Origin: an uncultured Neisseria sp.
GTDB taxonomy: Bacteria; Pseudomonadota; Gammaproteobacteria; Burkholderiales; Neisseriaceae
Direction of reading: 5' to 3'
DNA: 11,359 nucleotides
NCBI GenBank assembly: GCA_947097615.1
Contig: CAMURX010000043.1
Span: 1-11,359, forward strand
A program made the translations under genes and the position numbers. The notes beneath the pieces were generated by a model. It worked only from the letters and a program-made list of their open reading frames with translations. It had not been told where the DNA came from and did no database searches. Below, piece by piece: positions 5,533 through 8,678 of the stretch (positions are counted from its first letter, which is position 1; the number at the start of each line of letters is the position of its first letter).

Positions 5533-5727
5533 ATGAAAAAAAACGTCGGTACGGTTGACCGCATTATCCGCATTATCTTGGGCTTGGCCTTAATCATTGC
5601 CGCCGCCACGGGTGCAATCGGCTGGTGGGGCTGGATAGGCGTCGTGCCGCTGGCCACGGGGCTGATGTCAAGCTGCCTGCTGTACAGCCTGCTCGGCATC
5701 AACACTTGTCCGGCGGATAAAAAATGA
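5533..5727 (+). CDS. Small DUF2892 (YgaP transmembrane-domain family) membrane protein, 64 aa
   Basis: Inner-membrane protein with the DUF2892 pattern. It begins MKKNVGTVDRIIRIILG, then has two hydrophobic helices (about 12-28 and 32-52) separated by GAIGWWGWIG, and ends SSCLLYSLLGINTCPADKK with two cysteines. This resembles the C-terminal membrane part of E. coli YgaP as a free-standing protein. The ATG at 5533 has AGGAG 8 nt upstream; an ATG at 5455 is in frame but would put the promoter inside the gene. The stop overlaps the next start by ATGA, so the two are translationally coupled. Its job is probably to assist the adjacent membrane rhodanese in sulfide or persulfide handling; this is inferred from context. 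Confidence 0.9.
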   Translation: MKKNVGTVDRIIRIILGLALIIAAATGAIGWWGWIGVVPLATGLMSSCLLYSLLGINTCPADKK

Positions 5728-6248
5728 GCGCTGGAAATCTGCCGCGCATCGGCGCAGACGAAGCGGGCAAACTCGGCGGCAAAGTCTTGTTTGTCGATAT
5801 CCGCAGCGCGGCCGAATACCGGCGCGAACACATCGCCGAGGCCGTCTGCATGCCCGCAGCCGAATTGGCCGCAAAACCCGATGCCGCTGCAAACGCCGAT
5901 ACGCTGGTGTTTTACTGCCTGTCAGGCATGCGTACCGCGCAGGCGGCGGCAACGCTGGCCGCAGCGGCAAACGGGCGTACGGCCTATATTCTGGACGGCG
6001 GCCTGCAGGCCTGGAAAAAAGCCGGTCTGCCCACCGTGGCCGACCGCAGCGCGCCGCTCGACATCATGCGGCAGGTGCAGATAGGCGCAGGCTCGCTGGT
6101 GTTGCTCGGCATCATCGGCGGCGCGTTTCTCTCGCCCGCGCTGTATTGGCTCGCCGCCTTTGTCGGCGCAGGGCTGCTCACGGCGGGGCTGACCGGGTTT
6201 TGCGGCATGGCCAAAATTCTGGCGCGGATGCCGTGGAATCGGCTTTGA
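5724..6248 (+). CDS. YgaP-like membrane-anchored rhodanese (sulfurtransferase)
   Basis: A 174-residue inner-membrane sulfurtransferase with the architecture of E. coli YgaP. Residues 1 to about 105 are a single rhodanese domain, with the conserved VDIRSAAEYRREHI segment, active-site loop C65-LSGMR-T (the cysteine that carries persulfide) and LDGGLQAWKKAGLP closing motif. Residues about 118-160 form two transmembrane helices, ending in the YgaP-type tail GFCGMAKILARMPWN. It is expected to accept sulfane sulfur in the cytoplasm at the membrane. The start overlaps the stop of the upstream DUF2892 gene (ATGA); a regulator of persulfide-sensing type follows 112 bp later. A DUS-paired hairpin with T-run lies after its stop. 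The family is clear; the physiological sulfur donor and acceptor are not. Confidence 0.93.
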   Translation: MSAGNLPRIGADEAGKLGGKVLFVDIRSAAEYRREHIAEAVCMPAAELAAKPDAAANADTLVFYCLSGMRTAQAAATLAAAANGRTAYILDGGLQAWKKAGLPTVADRSAPLDIMRQVQIGAGSLVLLGIIGGAFLSPALYWLAAFVGAGLLTAGLTGFCGMAKILARMPWNRL

Positions 6249-6256
6249 AGCAAAGC

Positions 6257-6265
6257 TGGTACAAT
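6257..6265 (+). promoter_or_regulatory. Possible extended -10 promoter for the ArsR-type gene
   Basis: TGGTACAAT matches the extended -10 pattern TG-N-TACAAT. There is no clear -35. Transcription from here would pass through the DUS hairpin at 6278-6319 before the regulator gene. Confidence 0.3.
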
Positions 6266-6277
6266 CCGTTTCCATGC

Positions 6278-6327
6278 TTTCAGACGGCCTTTTGCGCAAG
6301 ACCCAAAGGCCGTCTGAAAACGTTTTT
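6278..6327 (+). terminator. Inverted DUS pair (6279-6290 / 6307-6318) with T-run after the rhodanese gene
   Basis: TTTCAGACGGCCTTT (6278-6292) pairs over 15 bp with 6305-6319 around a 12-nt loop, followed by ACGTTTTTCC. It fits a full or partial terminator between the rhodanese gene and the regulator gene, setting a lower level of the regulator. Confidence 0.7.
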
Positions 6328-6360
6328 CCGATTTAAAAACACGCACAAACCCACATTAAA

Positions 6361-6684
6361 ATGAACACCGAAAATCCCCCCTACGAAGAAGCCGCCGCCT
6401 TTTTAAAACTGCTGGCTAATCCCAACCGTTTGGCCGTGTTGTGCAGCCTGCACGATGCCCCGCGCAACGTAACCGGGCTGGCCGAAGCCGTCGGCCTGCC
6501 GCAGGCCGCCATGTCCGCCCAACTCGCCCTGTTGCGCGAAGCCGGGCTGGTGGCCTGCGAAACCAACCACCGCGAACGGCTCTATTCGATTGCCGACCCG
6601 CGCGTTGCCGCCACCATCGATTTGCTGTATTCGTTTTTTTGTGCGGACGAAACGGCGGGCAGACGGGACAAAGAGGCCGTCTGA
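6361..6684 (+). CDS. ArsR-family repressor of the BigR/YgaV/SqrR (persulfide-sensing) type, 107 aa
   Basis: Cytosolic winged-helix repressor. The HTH runs about residues 36-65 (VTGLAEAVGLPQAAMSAQLALLREAGLV), followed by the wing RERLYSIADPR and a C-terminal dimerisation helix IDLLYSFFC. Two cysteines sit where the redox pair of BigR and SqrR sits: C28 in LAVLCSL and C94 in YSFFC, 66 residues apart, the same spacing as C42/C108 of BigR and C41/C107 of SqrR. In those proteins persulfides join the pair through a sulfur bridge and release DNA. A third cysteine, C66, is not part of that pattern. The neighbouring membrane rhodanese operon supports the role, as in E. coli ygaVP. No Shine-Dalgarno sequence precedes the ATG. 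The stop codon is supplied by a DUS (GAG-GCC-GTC-TGA). Confidence 0.9.
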   Translation: MNTENPPYEEAAAFLKLLANPNRLAVLCSLHDAPRNVTGLAEAVGLPQAAMSAQLALLREAGLVACETNHRERLYSIADPRVAATIDLLYSFFCADETAGRRDKEAV

Positions 6685-6685
6685 A
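6674..6685 (+). repeat. AG-DUS providing the stop codon of the ArsR-type gene
   Basis: Exact AGGCCGTCTGAA; the TGA at 6682-6684 ends the protein as Glu-Ala-Val. Confidence 0.92.
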
Positions 6686-6727
6686 CGCCCTGCCCTGCCG
6701 AACGGGCATGATTTTTCGGGGACAATG

Positions 6728-6766
6728 CAAAAAAGGCCGTCTGAAATCGTTCAGACGGCCTCTTCT
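6728..6766. terminator. Bidirectional terminator from an inverted DUS pair (6734-6745 / 6750-6761)
   Basis: A perfect 12-bp stem with a 4-nt ATCG loop between two convergent genes. Leftward (pgpA) it is followed by six T; rightward (regulator gene) by TCTTCTTATTTTC. Confidence 0.85.
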
Positions 6767-6777
6767 TATTTTCTGCC

Positions 6778-7281
6778 TCAGGCAAACAACCAATGCAGAA
6801 TCTGTATCAGCACAATGGTGCAGACGGCGGCGACGGTGTCGTCGAGCATCACCCCCAAGCCGCCTTTGATGCGGCTGTCGGCCCATTTGACGGGCTGCGG
6901 TTTGGCGATGTCGAAAACGCGGAACAGGATAAAGGCCAGCAGCCACCAACCGAAACCCTGCGGCACGCAGGAAAGCACCAGCATCATGGCAGCAAACTCG
7001 TCCCAAACGATGGCGCGGTGGTCGGTCTGCCCCAGTTCGCGGCTGACGGTGTCGCAGATGCGCACGCCGATGGCAAACAGAATCAGCGCCAAAACCAGCA
7101 GGGCGGTATGGCTCATGCCCATTCCCAAGAGCAGGCCGGAGACGAAAACGGCGGGCAGCGTGCCGAATGTGCCGGGGGCTTTGCCGGAGAGCCCGGTGCC
7201 GAAGCCGAGGCCAAGGATGCGCACGGGGCGGCGCATCATCCATTCCCAAGAGGGAGCGGCGGGTTGTTGCGTTTGCGACAT
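6778..7281 (-). CDS. pgpA: Phosphatidylglycerophosphatase A
   Basis: Inner-membrane phosphatase of 167 residues that converts phosphatidylglycerophosphate to phosphatidylglycerol, the last step of PG synthesis. Signature motifs appear in order: GKAPGTFGTLPAV at 33-45, WDEF at 93-96 (the acidic metal site), RVFDIAKPQPVKW at 121-133 and IKGGLGVMLDD at 138-148. Four hydrophobic segments are visible, the last ending at the C-terminal HWLFA. AAGGA lies 8 nt before the ATG. The gene is convergent with the ArsR-type gene and shares the DUS-pair terminator. In many proteobacteria it follows thiL; here no coding gene lies immediately upstream. A likely -10 box is about 215 bp upstream, implying a long leader. 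Identification is secure. Confidence 0.96.
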   Translation of the reverse strand: MSQTQQPAAPSWEWMMRRPVRILGLGFGTGLSGKAPGTFGTLPAVFVSGLLLGMGMSHTALLVLALILFAIGVRICDTVSRELGQTDHRAIVWDEFAAMMLVLSCVPQGFGWWLLAFILFRVFDIAKPQPVKWADSRIKGGLGVMLDDTVAAVCTIVLIQILHWLFA

Positions 7282-7497
7282 GGTTTTTCCTTACGTAAAA
7301 ATGGTTTGAACAATCGGGCGTCGTGCCCGTACGTTGTGCCGCCGTGTGCTTTGGCTTTCCCTATCCGTTTTCCCGCACCGGGAAACCGGTTCTGTCGGCG
7401 CTGTATTTTCACTTCGTCGAAGCCTCGTTTTCAGACGGCCTTTATGCCGTACAGGCGTGGCAAACGGGGCGGACAGTGCGGGCGGCGGCAGAGCGCG
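7282..7497 (-). promoter_or_regulatory. Long structured leader region of pgpA
   Basis: No gene is visible. It holds two hairpins, 7365-7375 with 7379-7389 (11-nt arms, one mismatch, 3-nt loop) and CGGGC/GCCCG at 7315-7329, and one DUS. If the -10 box at 7498-7503 is the pgpA promoter, all of this is untranslated leader. Neither hairpin has a proper T-run, so termination is not indicated. Confidence 0.4.
7430..7441 (-). repeat. AG-DUS in the pgpA leader
   Basis: Exact 12-mer, unpaired with any other DUS nearby. Confidence 0.92.
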
Positions 7498-7525
7498 ATT
7501 ATAGCTTTTCGCGCCATGCGTTCAA
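7498..7525 (-). promoter_or_regulatory. Predicted promoter upstream of pgpA
   Basis: Minus-strand AGCTATAAT (TATAAT at 7498-7503) with TTGAAC at 7520-7525 (4/6) and a 16-bp spacer. Confidence 0.45.
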
Positions 7526-7575
7526 ACCGTTCGGATGCGTTATGCGGCGTTTATCCTGCGGTTTGCTGATGTGGA

Positions 7576-7603
7576 ACAAAAGAAAACGGGGCTTGCGCCC
7601 CGT
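7576..7603 (-). terminator. Intrinsic terminator of the lipoprotein / L,D-transpeptidase-like operon
   Basis: ACGGGGC/GCCCCGT 7-bp GC stem (7586-7592 with 7597-7603), 4-nt loop, followed leftward by TTTCTTTTG. It lies 13 bp after the stop codon at 7617. This is the clearest non-DUS terminator of the window. Confidence 0.88.
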
Positions 7604-7616
7604 CGTTCGGAATCCG

Positions 7617-8045
7617 TCAGATGACTTCCAGCACGAAATACTGTTTCAGTTTTTCGTAAACCTCGTCGCTGACATTGATACAGCCGTTGGTCATGATGCG
7701 GTCGGCAGCCACGGGCGACTGGATGCGCTCCAAGCGGCGCTCCGACGGTTTGAGCGTCCAGACGCGGTGCAGGGCAAACAGAAAATCCTTTTCCTGCTTG
7801 AAACCGATGATGTCGCCGCCGTAGCCGCGTTTGTCGGTTTTGTAGATTTTCATGTCGAACAAGCCTTTCGGCGTGGTTTTGCCGACCAGAACGGGATGGC
7901 ATTGGCCGTTGTCGGCAAAACACAATTCGGCTTTGGCGGTATCGACCACGACTTTGCGGCTCTGCTTGAAAGCATCAATGCTGCCGGAAGCGGAAGCGGT
8001 AACGCTTCCTCCCAGCAGCATCACAAACCATAAGGTTTTCAGCAT
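7617..8045 (-). CDS. Small exported L,D-transpeptidase (YkuD)-like protein, 142 aa
   Basis: A predicted periplasmic protein. Residues 1 to about 19 are a signal peptide (MLKTLWFVMLLGGSVTASA). The remainder is a minimal YkuD-like fold: CHPVLVGKTTPKGLF (49-63) matches the G-x-x-x-P-x-G-x-F segment, H93 lies in FALHRVW, and the putative nucleophile C122 is in SPVAADRIMTNGCINV. L,D-transpeptidases form or use meso-Dap linkages in peptidoglycan. The catalytic loop is unusual: the common S-x-G-C-I-R reads T-N-G-C-I-N, and the usual HG after the histidine is HR, so activity may differ. There is no LysM or other wall-binding domain. It starts 9 bp after the BamE-like lipoprotein gene and ends with its own terminator, forming a two-gene envelope operon. 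Confidence 0.8.
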   Translation of the reverse strand: MLKTLWFVMLLGGSVTASASGSIDAFKQSRKVVVDTAKAELCFADNGQCHPVLVGKTTPKGLFDMKIYKTDKRGYGGDIIGFKQEKDFLFALHRVWTLKPSERRLERIQSPVAADRIMTNGCINVSDEVYEKLKQYFVLEVI

Positions 8046-8054
8046 AAACCCTGC

Positions 8055-8579
8055 TTATTGGCGGATTTTCTTGGCCGGAGCGGCTACCACTTCGCGGATG
8101 ATGACCTGCGGCTCGGCTTTGGGCGGCTCGGGCTGGGGCGGCGGGCATACCGCGCCTTGCGGGAATACGGGATTCCAGTGGAAGCTGCGGGCGAATTTGT
8201 GTTTGTCGAAAATCACTTTGTACTGGCAGGTGGTTATGCCGTCCACGCCGGAGGTGTTGTCGGGATCGACTCCCACGCCCGGGGTGTAGAAGTGGAACAG
8301 GTAATCCCATTCGCGCACGCCGTACATGCCTTCGTCGTAGTGCGGGCGGCCGAGAATTTTGTAAATGTCGTCCTTAGTCAGGCCGGGACGCATTTGATCA
8401 AGCTCGTCGAAAGTCGGGAATGTGCCGCGCTTGTTGTTGAATGTCAGGGAATAGGGTTTGGGGAAAACGGGGTTGTCTGTAGTGCCTTCCGCCGTGATTC
8501 TGCTTTTGGTCGCACAGGCAGACAGCAGGCAGGCAACGGCGAGCGCCGCACCTGTTTTCAGAAATTGGGCTGTTTTCAT
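8055..8579 (-). CDS. BamE/SmpA/OmlA-like outer membrane lipoprotein, 174 aa
   Basis: A lipoprotein whose signal peptide ends in LLSAC, with the lipid-modified cysteine at residue 22. The BamE-type fold follows at about 55-135: FDELDQMRPGLTKDDIYKILGRPHYDEGMYGVREWDYLFHF is the typical pairing of the 'G-x-T-x-x-x-V-x-x-x-L-G-x-P' segment with the W-x-Y strand. BamE assists the BAM complex in outer membrane protein insertion, but this protein is longer than usual (BamE proper is about 110-125 residues) and carries a Pro/Glu-rich tail (CPPPQPEPPKAEPQ...KKIRQ), so it is more likely a paralogue than BamE itself. AAGGA lies about 10 nt before the ATG. It is followed after 9 bp by the L,D-transpeptidase-like gene. 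The exact role is unknown. Confidence 0.82.
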   Translation of the reverse strand: MKTAQFLKTGAALAVACLLSACATKSRITAEGTTDNPVFPKPYSLTFNNKRGTFPTFDELDQMRPGLTKDDIYKILGRPHYDEGMYGVREWDYLFHFYTPGVGVDPDNTSGVDGITTCQYKVIFDKHKFARSFHWNPVFPQGAVCPPPQPEPPKAEPQVIIREVVAAPAKKIRQ

Positions 8580-8603
8580 TTGATTTTATCCTTTTGAATT
8601 TTG

Positions 8604-8640
8604 TTTTCAGACGGCCTGAAAGCCTCAGGCCGTCTGAAAA
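8604..8640. repeat. Inverted DUS pair (8606-8617 / 8627-8638) between adhesin and lipoprotein genes
   Basis: A perfect 16-bp stem, 8604-8619 with 8625-8640, with a 5-nt loop. It lies 38 bp past the adhesin stop codon. The leftward tail is A-rich instead of U-rich, so termination may be leaky. Confidence 0.8.
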
Positions 8641-8678
8641 CCCGGTTGCTATACAACAGTCGGAACTATTTTACACGA

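Noticed and set aside
5839..5850. AGGCCGTCTGCA in the rhodanese gene as a DUS (a similar one lies at about 3489-3500)
   Set aside because: Mismatch in the core at the last but one position; 11/12 matches are expected by codon bias and are not counted.
7323..8033. 236-codon plus-strand frame over the pgpA leader and the L,D-transpeptidase-like gene
   Set aside because: Shadow of the minus-strand gene, which has a signal peptide, family motifs and a terminator.
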